Both the position numbers and the translations under genes were made by a program. 25,953 bases of DNA from DAIDHK01 sp035510695 (GTDB taxonomy: Bacteria; Patescibacteriota; Microgenomatia; Levybacterales; UBA12049), in contig DATKGO010000091.1 of NCBI GenBank assembly GCA_035510695.1, forward strand, positions 1-25,953, read 5' to 3'. Under the pieces are notes generated by a model. That model was given only the letters and a program-made list of their open reading frames with translations. It was not told the DNA's origin and searched no databases. Of the stretch, positions 7,356 through 13,285 are shown in pieces; the first letter of the stretch is position 1; every line of letters begins with the position of its first letter.

Positions 7356-7394
7356 AACTACCCATATTGTACCCATAAACTACCCATATGTCAA
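7356..7394 (-). promoter_or_regulatory. Promoter of Fic 2 with three 11-bp tandem operator repeats
   Basis: Minus-strand TTGACA (7394-7389), exactly 17-nt spacer, TACAAT (7371-7366). Three head-to-tail 11-mers, TATGGGTAGTT, TATGGGTACAA and TATGGGTAGTT, cover 7388-7356, from the edge of the -35 box to the start point. Eleven bases is about one helical turn, so the three sites face the same side of the DNA, suiting cooperative binding by a winged-helix protein. Confidence 0.78.
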
Positions 7395-7496
7395 GACACA
7401 GATCTTTATAAATACGGGGATGCGAGTCGAACTTTTTCGAAGCTAAACCTGTGGAATTCAAGTTATGATTAAATTTTGCACTATTTATCAAAATTT

Positions 7497-7533
7497 AAAT
7501 TAGCTTGATATATCAACGAATTCGTATGTTTGA
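7497..7533 (+). pseudogene. Remnant of a serine recombinase 3' end
   Basis: The 20 bases aaattagcttgatatatcaa at 7497-7516 are identical to 25167-25186 inside the serine recombinase gene, and similarity continues for about 15 more bases. Translated in the same frame it gives ISLIYQRIRMFD against ISLIYQSIRVFE in the intact protein. A stop lies just upstream in this frame, so only a scrap of a related recombinase gene is left. Confidence 0.65.
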
Positions 7534-7572
7534 CGATACGAGCATCACACTTGGTGCCCCAGGTCTTTTTTC

Positions 7573-7702
7573 AATCGAACTTTTTCAGCCTTGGATTGCC
7601 AAACTTATGCTTGCTTACAAAGGGCAAGAAGAGTCTGAGTATGATTTAATACCTAAGTCAACCAAATTTTCTAAAGCTTATTATACGAAGAAAGTGAACT
7701 AA
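7573..7702 (+). repeat. Repeat R, full copy (R2)
   Basis: Partner of R1 at 6149-6281, with about the same length and the same terminal GTGAAC plus stop. A plus-strand frame of 65 residues starting at 7505 fuses the recombinase remnant with this repeat. I treat it as a relic rather than a gene because it has no promoter or binding site and its N-terminal part is clearly recombinase debris. Confidence 0.7.
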
Positions 7703-7751
7703 AGTGAATTTGAATATAGAAAATAAGCCCATAAAGCATAAGCTCGATCCT

Positions 7752-7960
7752 ATAGTTGAACCACTTTGATACATTTGGTATACTTCCCCTACAGAAACAA
7801 CTAACAATAATGCGTTAGTTATGTTTCTTAATTTTAGTTCTTTAACATGTTGCGGAATAGATAATTTCAATAAAGATTGCTGGGGGTTGCTCACTCGAAC
7901 TGAGCAGCTACTTGCAGTCTTCATTGGAAGTACTGCAATTAGTCACAAAGGAGAAATTCT
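7752..7960 (+). promoter_or_regulatory. Cassette leader A: promoter plus structured 170-nt 5' UTR
   Basis: TTGAAC (7756-7761), 17 nt, TATACT (7779-7784); expected start near 7791. Bases 7752-7792 are identical to 21756-21796 in front of cassette B. The RNA would open with a hairpin: AGAAAC/GTTTCT (7793-7798, 7823-7828) and AACTAAC/GTTAGTT (7799-7805, 7814-7820). The block TTAACAxGTTGCGGAAT follows (to 7858), shared with B. A second hairpin pairs AAGATTGC (7873-7880) with GCAGTCTT (7914-7921) around TGCTCA/TGAGCA (7888-7893, 7901-7906). AAAGGAG precedes the GTG start. It could be a riboswitch-like or protein-binding leader. Confidence 0.75.
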
Positions 7961-8275
7961 GTGAATAAAAATGGCAGCCGTATCAACTGGAGAAATAGCC
8001 TCATCATATGGCTTCTGTTGGGTATTCTCCCAGCTGTGATATGGCCTATCCTCATTGGACATTCTACGCCAGATCACTATCAAGTCGTGGTGTCTTTGAT
8101 GATAATAGTCCTTGGTCTGGCTACGTTCCTTTTTGGATCGTGGACAATGATCTTCACAGACGTGACCCGTTTTTTGGGAGAAGGGAGGTTTTTTCTTCTC
8201 GCCCTTATGGCTCTTGGTTGGTTTTGGGCATTCGCCTGGACCGGAGCCCTAATTCGGGCAGTTTTAGGAATCTGA
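7961..8275 (+). CDS. Cassette A gene 1: small three-span membrane protein, unknown
   Basis: 104 residues, GTG start supported by AAAGGAG eight bases upstream. Three hydrophobic segments at about 12-33, 43-65 and 77-98; the N-terminus is polar and basic. I do not recognise a family. Base composition is more GC-rich than the flanking Fic and XRE genes, as in the other cassette genes, which suggests a foreign origin or distinct selection. First of three genes between leader A and terminator A, probably one transcript. The protein is similar in size and helix count to the next gene's product, and the two could form a heteromer, which is inference. Confidence 0.7.
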   Translation: MNKNGSRINWRNSLIIWLLLGILPAVIWPILIGHSTPDHYQVVVSLMIIVLGLATFLFGSWTMIFTDVTRFLGEGRFFLLALMALGWFWAFAWTGALIRAVLGI

Positions 8276-8329
8276 AAGGAATTTCTCGACCACTTATTTC
8301 CTGATCAATCCACCAGAACGGAGAGAACA

Positions 8330-8662
8330 ATGGAAATCGTCTGGCAGCAAGGATGGAAAAAAACACTACTTGTTGGTGTGATTCCAGCCTGCATCGGTTA
8401 CCTTGCCAGCATCACTATTCCTGCGTATCCAAGCGTGGAAGATCTCACAAGATGGCTCTTCATAGTCTTAGTCGCTCTTGCTATGTACATAGTGGGTGTC
8501 AAGTTGGACAAGCGACTCGCAAGAATCGAAGAGAGCTTCGGTGCTGATCTTGGCCGGATGATGGTGGCTACACCACTGATTCTTGTCGGCTGGTTAAATG
8601 TTTTCCTATTTGGAGGAATAGCATTGCATACGCTGCAACTGTTCCTCTTGCAGAACATCTAG
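8330..8662 (+). CDS. Cassette A gene 2: small three-span membrane protein, unknown
   Basis: 110 residues with three membrane segments (about 8-24, 33-52 and 75-102). Between helices 2 and 3 is a charged cytoplasmic or external loop (GVKLDKRLARIEESFGADLGRMM). The start is supported by GGAGAG a few bases upstream. 54 nt separate it from gene 1 and 26 nt from gene 3, consistent with an operon. No family is recognised. An open frame on the opposite strand here is a shadow. Confidence 0.7.
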   Translation: MEIVWQQGWKKTLLVGVIPACIGYLASITIPAYPSVEDLTRWLFIVLVALAMYIVGVKLDKRLARIEESFGADLGRMMVATPLILVGWLNVFLFGGIALHTLQLFLLQNI

Positions 8663-8688
8663 AACGATCAAACAGAGATAAGTGACGT

Positions 8689-9240
8689 GTGAAAGTAACC
8701 ACAAAGTTCAGAAAGGGCTGCAAGATGGGGAAAACAATCGTGATTGACGAAAATCCGGTTTCAATCGTCGGATTGCAATTGGCGGCCTACGCCGGGGTCA
8801 GTCGATCCATAACCCTGTCCCAGGATCCAGAAATCTTTGACTGGATTGAAAACAATCGATTTATTCATCTGCGCCGCTCAAAGCGGTACGCATGCGGCCA
8901 TCGAGCTGCTAGGCACTACCTCTTCCGTCTTTGGGGTTTACTATACCCCAGCAACAATCAGTGGAAGAGTAACCTCTGCCCAAATTGTCGTCTGAAGGAA
9001 TTGAAAGATGCAGCAATCAGATGCTGCGTCTGTGGATTACCCATATTGCCGGGCGATACGACAACCCTCTACAGGCTAAATACCGTCAAGCCGAAGGACT
9101 TTCCTTTCCAGATCATGGTGAATGAGTCCAACGAGTACGACAAGTATGCAGTCGGCTGCCTCAGGCGTCCTTGTTGTCCGGGTACCTATAACTATGCCTA
9201 CGGTACCTGGAGAGGCAATACTGATCCGCAACAAAAATAA
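8689..9240 (+). CDS. Cassette A gene 3: cysteine-rich zinc-ribbon-like protein, unknown
   Basis: 183 residues from GTG 8689; an ATG at 8725, with AAAGGG in front, is an equally good start and would give 171 residues. The middle and C-terminal parts carry metal-type motifs: ACGH (Cys, His), CPNC, RCCVCG followed by PILPGDTTTLYRL, and a late CLRRPCCPG. Together these suggest one or two zinc ribbons. No catalytic motif is visible and the family is unknown to me. GC content is raised: bases 8881-8940 are 34/60 G or C, against 21/60 at 10381-10440. It ends two bases before terminator A. Confidence 0.7.
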   Translation: MKVTTKFRKGCKMGKTIVIDENPVSIVGLQLAAYAGVSRSITLSQDPEIFDWIENNRFIHLRRSKRYACGHRAARHYLFRLWGLLYPSNNQWKSNLCPNCRLKELKDAAIRCCVCGLPILPGDTTTLYRLNTVKPKDFPFQIMVNESNEYDKYAVGCLRRPCCPGTYNYAYGTWRGNTDPQQK

Positions 9241-9242
9241 AC

Positions 9243-9353
9243 AAGCTCCGTAACACGGATGCTTGAAGACAGAGATTTTACACTCACAACATTTGCGTTG
9301 TCGAATTTGTTGGTCTCTGCTTTGAGCAGAGACCCGATGTTCCGGAGCTTTTT
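9243..9353 (+). terminator. Cassette 3' element A: structured terminator
   Basis: An outer stem, AAGCTCCG (9243-9250) with CGGAGCTT (9343-9350), extended by AACA/TGTT after one mismatch, closes about 85 nt and runs into TTTTT. Inside are the block TTGTCGAATTTGTTGG (9298-9313) and a 9-bp hairpin GGTCTCTGC/GCAGAGACC (9312-9320, 9326-9334). The same architecture, with different stem sequences, follows cassette B at 23125-23239. It should terminate transcription and may have a further RNA or recombination role. Confidence 0.75.
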
Positions 9354-9385
9354 CGTGGGAAAACTAACAAATTTTATGCCTACAA

Positions 9386-9589
9386 TTATTCTAGAGGAAG
9401 TTTAAGTTTTATTCCTAATGCATTTGCAATTCTATTTAAAACATCTCCTCTGGCATTACGCGTACCACGCTCAACTTGAGCATAGTAGTTGGTATTCATT
9501 TTGGCTTTTTTGGCTACTTCTTCTTGAGTAAGACCTTGCTTCTCGCGAGCCTCTTTGAAAATTTTGGCTACTTCTTCCTGAAAACTCAT
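9386..9589 (-). CDS. XRE-family helix-turn-helix regulator
   Basis: 67 residues, essentially one HTH_3 domain: EAREKQGLTQEEVAKKAKMNTNYYAQVERGTRNARGDVLNRIANALGI. This is the size of single-domain repressors and antitoxins. A longer frame extends upstream to 9781 but runs through the divergent promoter and neighbour, so ATG 9589 is chosen; a TATAAT (9605-9600) ends ten bases before it. It is divergent from the small gene at 9663 and the two share an operator, so it probably represses both. A toxin-antitoxin pair is possible but the partner has no toxin hallmark. Confidence 0.85.
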   Translation of the reverse strand: MSFQEEVAKIFKEAREKQGLTQEEVAKKAKMNTNYYAQVERGTRNARGDVLNRIANALGIKLKLPLE

Positions 9590-9599
9590 AATCACAGCA

Positions 9600-9652
9600 A
9601 TTATACATCTTTTAGGGATAGTTTGCCCTACAGGGAGACATTTTGCTAAAAT
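9600..9652. promoter_or_regulatory. Divergent promoters with shared operator
   Basis: TAGGG (9613-9617) and CCCTA (9626-9630) form an inverted repeat with an 8-nt centre; another GGG follows at 9633. To the left, minus-strand TATAAT (9605-9600) serves the XRE gene. To the right, TTGCCC (9623-9628), 18 nt, TAAAAT (9647-9652) serves the small gene. The operator overlaps the rightward -35 box. Confidence 0.6.
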
Positions 9653-9662
9653 GAAGGTTGAA

Positions 9663-9896
9663 ATGGATATCGCTGAAGAAATTCTCAAAAATGAAATGTA
9701 TAAAAAGGTCATTGATAAATTAAGCAGTGAAACACTGCGTGTAATTGCTGATGACCACAATCGTGCTTTAAAAGAAGCCAAGAAGGGGATAGATTTGGCT
9801 GAACCTGAAAAAGTAAATGATTTAAGACATTTGAAGGTCGTTGCAAATGGTATGCAAGAGTTAGCTAGGAGCTTGTTAGAAAAACGAAAACAATAA
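9663..9896 (+). CDS. Small helical protein divergent from XRE regulator, unknown
   Basis: 77 residues from ATG 9663 (81 from ATG 9651, which overlaps the predicted -10 box). The sequence is highly charged and predicted helical throughout, with no membrane segment: IAEEILKNEMYKKVIDKL, then RVIADDHNRALKEAKKGIDLAEP, then a Lys/Arg tail. No family is recognised. It is divergent from an XRE regulator with a shared operator, an arrangement common for regulated small genes, so a regulatory link is likely while a biochemical role cannot be given. Confidence 0.65.
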   Translation: MDIAEEILKNEMYKKVIDKLSSETLRVIADDHNRALKEAKKGIDLAEPEKVNDLRHLKVVANGMQELARSLLEKRKQ

Positions 9897-9944
9897 TATT
9901 AAGAAATAGGATGTTAAACTAAATGCCAAACAATAAGTATGGTG

Positions 9945-9957
9945 TATAATAGCCTCC
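9945..9957 (+). promoter_or_regulatory. -10 box giving a leaderless message for gene 9958
   Basis: TATAAT (9945-9950) ends seven bases before ATG 9958, so transcription should start on or one base before the ATG. No Shine-Dalgarno is possible. Confidence 0.65.
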
Positions 9958-10683
9958 ATGTATCAAGAACAGACAAGAAGAATAGATCAAGATGATTTAG
10001 GTAATCCAAATTTTGTACAGGTTTTTAGTGAACGAATGGCAGAGATTCCACATTTTCCTGAAGAATTTCAACGAAGCGCAGCACTCGTAAGAGTTATTCC
10101 TGATACAGAACGAGTTGTAAGGCGTGTACCAACGATTGTCTTTATAAGCGACACATCAAATTGGTTAAGTCTTGATGATTTGGATTATCATTTATGGGTG
10201 GAAGACCCAAAATCACTTGATTCTGCACATTATCCTCATGATCAAATGGAAGATCGATTGAGAGCTTACGGAAGCAAATGGAAATTATATTGTTCTTCAC
10301 TCGCATCAGCAGATTTATTTGAAAACGAAAAAGGAGAACGTAGACTTATATTGGATACTAAAACGGGATTTCAAAATCAAGAAAATATAGATAGATCTGA
10401 AAAAATCAGACAGCAATGGGGTCTCTTAGCAAGAAGGTATAAGTTGGCCGGGATATATGGAGATTATTATGATTATAGAACTGGCGAAAAAACAACAATA
10501 GTGGGTTCAGATATAGTTGGACAGATTAGAGAAGATGAATTTCTTCGCGGCTATGCTCAAAGATATGGCATGACTAACTTTGAATGGATGCGTTTTCGCA
10601 CTAGAGCCTTTACTGCCAAAGAAGGACAAGTAAGTGTAAAATATGATCAGCTTGCCCAAGAGTCATTGTATAGAGAGAACTAA
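9958..10683 (+). CDS. Unknown protein sharing a C-terminal motif with gene 10694-11455
   Basis: 241 residues, soluble, acidic in the first half. No domain is recognised. Near the C-terminus RGYAQRYGMTNFEWMRFR resembles KVAQKRGWTNNQWMHFR at the very end of the protein encoded convergently at 10694-11455, so the two probably share a small domain, perhaps a helix used for partner or nucleic acid binding. The central part mixes strands and helices (VPTIVFISDTSNWLSLDDLDYHLWVED). It appears monocistronic, with its own leaderless promoter, and ends ten bases before the convergent neighbour's stop. Confidence 0.75.
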   Translation: MYQEQTRRIDQDDLGNPNFVQVFSERMAEIPHFPEEFQRSAALVRVIPDTERVVRRVPTIVFISDTSNWLSLDDLDYHLWVEDPKSLDSAHYPHDQMEDRLRAYGSKWKLYCSSLASADLFENEKGERRLILDTKTGFQNQENIDRSEKIRQQWGLLARRYKLAGIYGDYYDYRTGEKTTIVGSDIVGQIREDEFLRGYAQRYGMTNFEWMRFRTRAFTAKEGQVSVKYDQLAQESLYREN

Positions 10684-10693
10684 CGTATGGATA

Positions 10694-11455
10694 CTATTCA
10701 GGAAGCTCATAAGGAAATAGCCTGAAGTGCATCCACTGATTATTTGTCCAACCTCGTTTTTGTGCTACCTTAGTTGTATAACCATCCCAGGCTATTTTCT
10801 GATACTTTTCCAATGCCTTTGGATCGGAAATAATCATATTTGCCAATCTGGGATCAGCTTTGTAATTCACCATGTTTGGTAGATCCAAAGGATCGACTCC
10901 GCAGATCATAGCATCAATTCCATATCTTTCTAACGCACTGCTGACATCTTGCATATATTCAGGAATCGCTTCTCCTCTTGAGCCTGCCTTAGCTTCCAAC
11001 ATCCAATCAGCGCTCATACCTGGTAGTAAAATATACTTATTATCATCTGTTGCTTCAAAAACTAGCCCATTAATTCGTCTTAGTGGAGCATAGGGTAAGT
11101 GTAGTTCTTTTAAAATCCGATCGTGCTGCATAAATGCTCCTGAAGCTGTTTCAGTACCGATGAGTATCTCTAAATCATGTGATTGGCTTGGGTCTATTGG
11201 GTCTTTTGGTAAAACAAAGCGGTCAGTGTTGATATGGCTATAAAGAATAGCATCTGTAAGCTTGCGAACACCCAGGTTAAGTTTATGCAAATCATATTCA
11301 TAATTTCTTACACCACTATACGGTGAGAGATTTGTCCACCTTAGTCTAAATAACTCTTCATACCACGCAGAATCCCTATCCTTCATAGGAGGCTGTATTT
11401 GTGCCTCAAGTAAGCTTCTATACTTAGCTTCGACTTCTTCAGGTGACATAGACAT
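10694..11455 (-). CDS. Unknown protein sharing a C-terminal motif with gene 9958-10683
   Basis: 253 residues, soluble, no signal peptide or membrane helix. The N-terminus is a helix-rich segment (SPEEVEAKYRSLLEAQ). A middle part has mixed strands (HDLEILIGTETASGAFMQHDRILKEL; NGLVFEATDDNKYILLPGMSADWMLEAKAG), and the end carries AQKRGWTNNQWMHFRLFPY, similar to the motif in the convergent gene. Neither protein matches a family I know. The start is well supported: a TATAAT ends six bases before the ATG. Confidence 0.75.
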   Translation of the reverse strand: MSMSPEEVEAKYRSLLEAQIQPPMKDRDSAWYEELFRLRWTNLSPYSGVRNYEYDLHKLNLGVRKLTDAILYSHINTDRFVLPKDPIDPSQSHDLEILIGTETASGAFMQHDRILKELHLPYAPLRRINGLVFEATDDNKYILLPGMSADWMLEAKAGSRGEAIPEYMQDVSSALERYGIDAMICGVDPLDLPNMVNYKADPRLANMIISDPKALEKYQKIAWDGYTTKVAQKRGWTNNQWMHFRLFPYELPE

Positions 11456-11467
11456 GGTGGAATTATA
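11456..11467 (-). promoter_or_regulatory. -10 box giving a leaderless message for gene 10694-11455
   Basis: Minus-strand TATAAT (11467-11462), then TCCACC, then ATG 11455. The expected start point falls on the A of the start codon. Confidence 0.7.
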
Positions 11468-11521
11468 CTAAATGGGACTAATAAATACTATAGGTAGCAT
11501 CTTAAAAAACACAATGCGCTG

Positions 11522-11590
11522 TTGACAACTACAAATTGAAGGTATATATTTCCAATAAAGCTGCTCATCAATAAGTTTGATGAGCTTTTT
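11522..11590 (+). promoter_or_regulatory. Consensus promoter followed at once by a terminator hairpin
   Basis: TTGACA (11522-11527), 17 nt, TATATT (11545-11550), start expected near 11557. Six bases later begins a perfect 9-bp stem, GCTCATCAA (11563-11571) with TTGATGAGC (11577-11585), followed by TTTTT (11586-11590). The gene at 11596 follows within six bases. The upstream gene is divergent, so this terminator is not serving it. Either the leader attenuates the downstream gene or the unit makes a tiny RNA of about 34 nt. Confidence 0.7.
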
Positions 11591-11595
11591 AGTAT

Positions 11596-12150
11596 ATGAA
11601 CCTTAGGCTTGAAAAAACATACTTATCTCTTCTTGGAACGCTTTCGATGGCTAATGATAAGATCTTTTCTAAGATTATTCGAGGTTTGCTTTGGTTCTAC
11701 CTCGTCTTTATTGCAATTTACTGGCTAGTAAATATATACACAACATTACGCTTTGGAGATTATCAAATTTTTCAAATCGGCTTTTTAGTGTTCTCTTTTC
11801 TTGGAATCAGTGCTTTATATGCATATCTTGATAATCGGTTGGCCGGATATAAGCACTTCTGGAAAATATGTTTATTTGCAGGTATCGTATTTTTCCTCAT
11901 CTCATCTGATAGTCTTTATGTTGGAATCGTAGCTATTTTACTACTATCTCCATTCTTTTATGGTTTCTATCAACTTGGCTTTAATGACAGCTCACACCAA
12001 TTATTATCTCTAATCAAACGGGCCAATACACAGAAATTTGATCAAGCAATTATGAAATTAGAACGCAAAAAGAAATATTTACAATTGTCACCCTTAAAAC
12101 GCTGGCTGCACTCTTTACGCTGGGAAATAATCAAAATTTCATATTTATAA
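11596..12150 (+). CDS. Four-span membrane protein, unknown
   Basis: 184 residues with about four hydrophobic segments (roughly 31-50, 57-76, 88-104, 106-125) and a basic C-terminal tail (KLERKKKYLQLSPLKRWLHSLRWEIIK) expected in the cytoplasm. No family is recognised. The start is uncertain: ATG 11596 comes right after a terminator hairpin with no room for a ribosome site, while ATG 11647 (MANDKIFSKIIRG) gives 167 residues and keeps all membrane spans. The leader arrangement suggests expression controlled by attenuation. Confidence 0.7.
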   Translation: MNLRLEKTYLSLLGTLSMANDKIFSKIIRGLLWFYLVFIAIYWLVNIYTTLRFGDYQIFQIGFLVFSFLGISALYAYLDNRLAGYKHFWKICLFAGIVFFLISSDSLYVGIVAILLLSPFFYGFYQLGFNDSSHQLLSLIKRANTQKFDQAIMKLERKKKYLQLSPLKRWLHSLRWEIIKISYL

Positions 12151-12209
12151 AATTTTGGTGCACTCAACAAAAGTAGTAGACTTACCGATTATTTGATAGA
12201 ATGACTTCA

Positions 12210-13166
12210 ATGGCCACTAATAAAAATCTTCTAATAGCCATAGGCAATATTTATCTGGACAACAATATATTTAATGTAGATACCGGTGGAGAAACACATT
12301 TGCGAGTAGGAAAGGATTATTTTGCAGAAAGAAGTGAAAAAGTGCTCGGAGGATCAGCAGTGAATTTCGCACAACAAGCGAAAAATCTTGGCTTATCTAT
12401 GGCTTTCTTAGGAAAAATTGGAAATGATGACGAAGGAAAAGAGATAAAAAAACTCTTAAAAGAAAAAGATATTATTTCAGATTTAGTAATGACATCTCAA
12501 GAAGATCAAACTAGCATTGCTTTCAATACCATATTTACGGGTAATGGAGAATTCATAGGATTTCACTGGGGCAACGCAAGTCGGAATTTAGATGCAGACC
12601 AGATAGATGTAACAAATCCACTCTTTAATAGAGCGATAGCAGTATATTTTGGCGGAACAGCAAAACAAGATAAAGTTTTAAACAAATTTCCTATGCTTTT
12701 TCAAAAAATCCATGATTTAGGAATAAAAATTATTATTGACCCCAACCGTTTCCCAGTAAACGAACAAAAAGTAAAAAGAGAAATATTATTAGATTCATTT
12801 CACTATGTAGAGTGTTATTTACCAAATGAAGATGAGATAAAACAAGTTACTCAAAAGGAGAACTTAGATGCTGCACTTGAAGAAGTATTACAAAAAGGGG
12901 TAAAGGTAATTGTTGTAAAAATGGGGGCAAAAGGGTGTCGAATAAAAACAAAGGAGATAGATCTCCTCGTCCCAGGATATAAAGTCATACCAACAACAAC
13001 TGTAGGTGCAGGAGATTCATTTAATGCGGGTTTCATTACTCAATATTTGGAAGGTGAACCATTGGAAGTTTGTGCGAAGTTTGCAAATGCGTGTGCAGCA
13101 ATAAAAGTTGGTGAGAATAATTTTGCGAATTATGCAGATGTGGAAGTTTTCTTAGAAAATTTTTAA
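12210..13166 (+). CDS. PfkB-family sugar or nucleoside kinase
   Basis: 318 residues, usual ribokinase-family length. GGSAVNFAQQAKNLG (near residue 50) is the N-terminal PfkB signature and TTTVGAGDSFNAGF the C-terminal one; the Asp of GAGD is the catalytic base and the glycines form the anion hole. It should phosphorylate a sugar or nucleoside hydroxyl with ATP; the substrate is open (ribokinase, adenosine kinase-like and others). An ATG at 12201 overlaps the -10 box TAGAAT (12197-12202), so ATG 12210, seven bases after it, is preferred. The next gene start is 29 bases past its stop. Confidence 0.88.
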   Translation: MATNKNLLIAIGNIYLDNNIFNVDTGGETHLRVGKDYFAERSEKVLGGSAVNFAQQAKNLGLSMAFLGKIGNDDEGKEIKKLLKEKDIISDLVMTSQEDQTSIAFNTIFTGNGEFIGFHWGNASRNLDADQIDVTNPLFNRAIAVYFGGTAKQDKVLNKFPMLFQKIHDLGIKIIIDPNRFPVNEQKVKREILLDSFHYVECYLPNEDEIKQVTQKENLDAALEEVLQKGVKVIVVKMGAKGCRIKTKEIDLLVPGYKVIPTTTVGAGDSFNAGFITQYLEGEPLEVCAKFANACAAIKVGENNFANYADVEVFLENF

Positions 13167-13285
13167 GTAGATGGATGTAACCAACTTATATAACAATGAG
13201 CGCTCAGATTTTAGATTCAAATAATTCGAAAGTCAAAGAATATCTAGCAAAGATAGGAGAAATCATTGTAACGTTTAACTTCCTA

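Larger units (their letters stand above)
7395..7751. other. Gene-free stretch with recombination remnants
   Basis: No intact gene is seen. The stretch holds a fragment of the start of repeat R (GAGTCGAACT at 7424-7433 followed by TTTTTCGAAGCT), a remnant matching the 3' part of the serine recombinase gene (7497-7533), the full repeat copy R2 (7573-7702) and AT-rich filler up to the leader of cassette A. It looks like a hot spot of past insertions and losses. Confidence 0.6.

Noticed and set aside
7356..7388. Short CRISPR-like repeat array
   Set aside because: Three 11-bp units without spacers over a promoter are operator repeats; no cas gene is present.
7424..7447. tRNA gene fragment
   Set aside because: A T-loop-like core and a CCCC acceptor-like stretch are present on the minus strand, but the T-stem does not pair and no other arm is found.
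7505..7702. Small plus-strand gene of 65 codons
   Set aside because: It fuses a recombinase remnant with repeat R and has no start signals; treated as a relic.
7658..7924. Minus-strand frame of 88 codons
   Set aside because: It reads backwards through the end of R2 and the promoter and leader of cassette A, whose conservation is explained by the leader.
9243..9353. Integron attC site at the end of cassette A (and B)
   Set aside because: The folded element after the last stop codon recalls attC, but the RYYYAAC and GTTRRRY core sites are not there, no integron integrase is in the window, and each cassette has its own promoter. A terminator-like element is the safer call.
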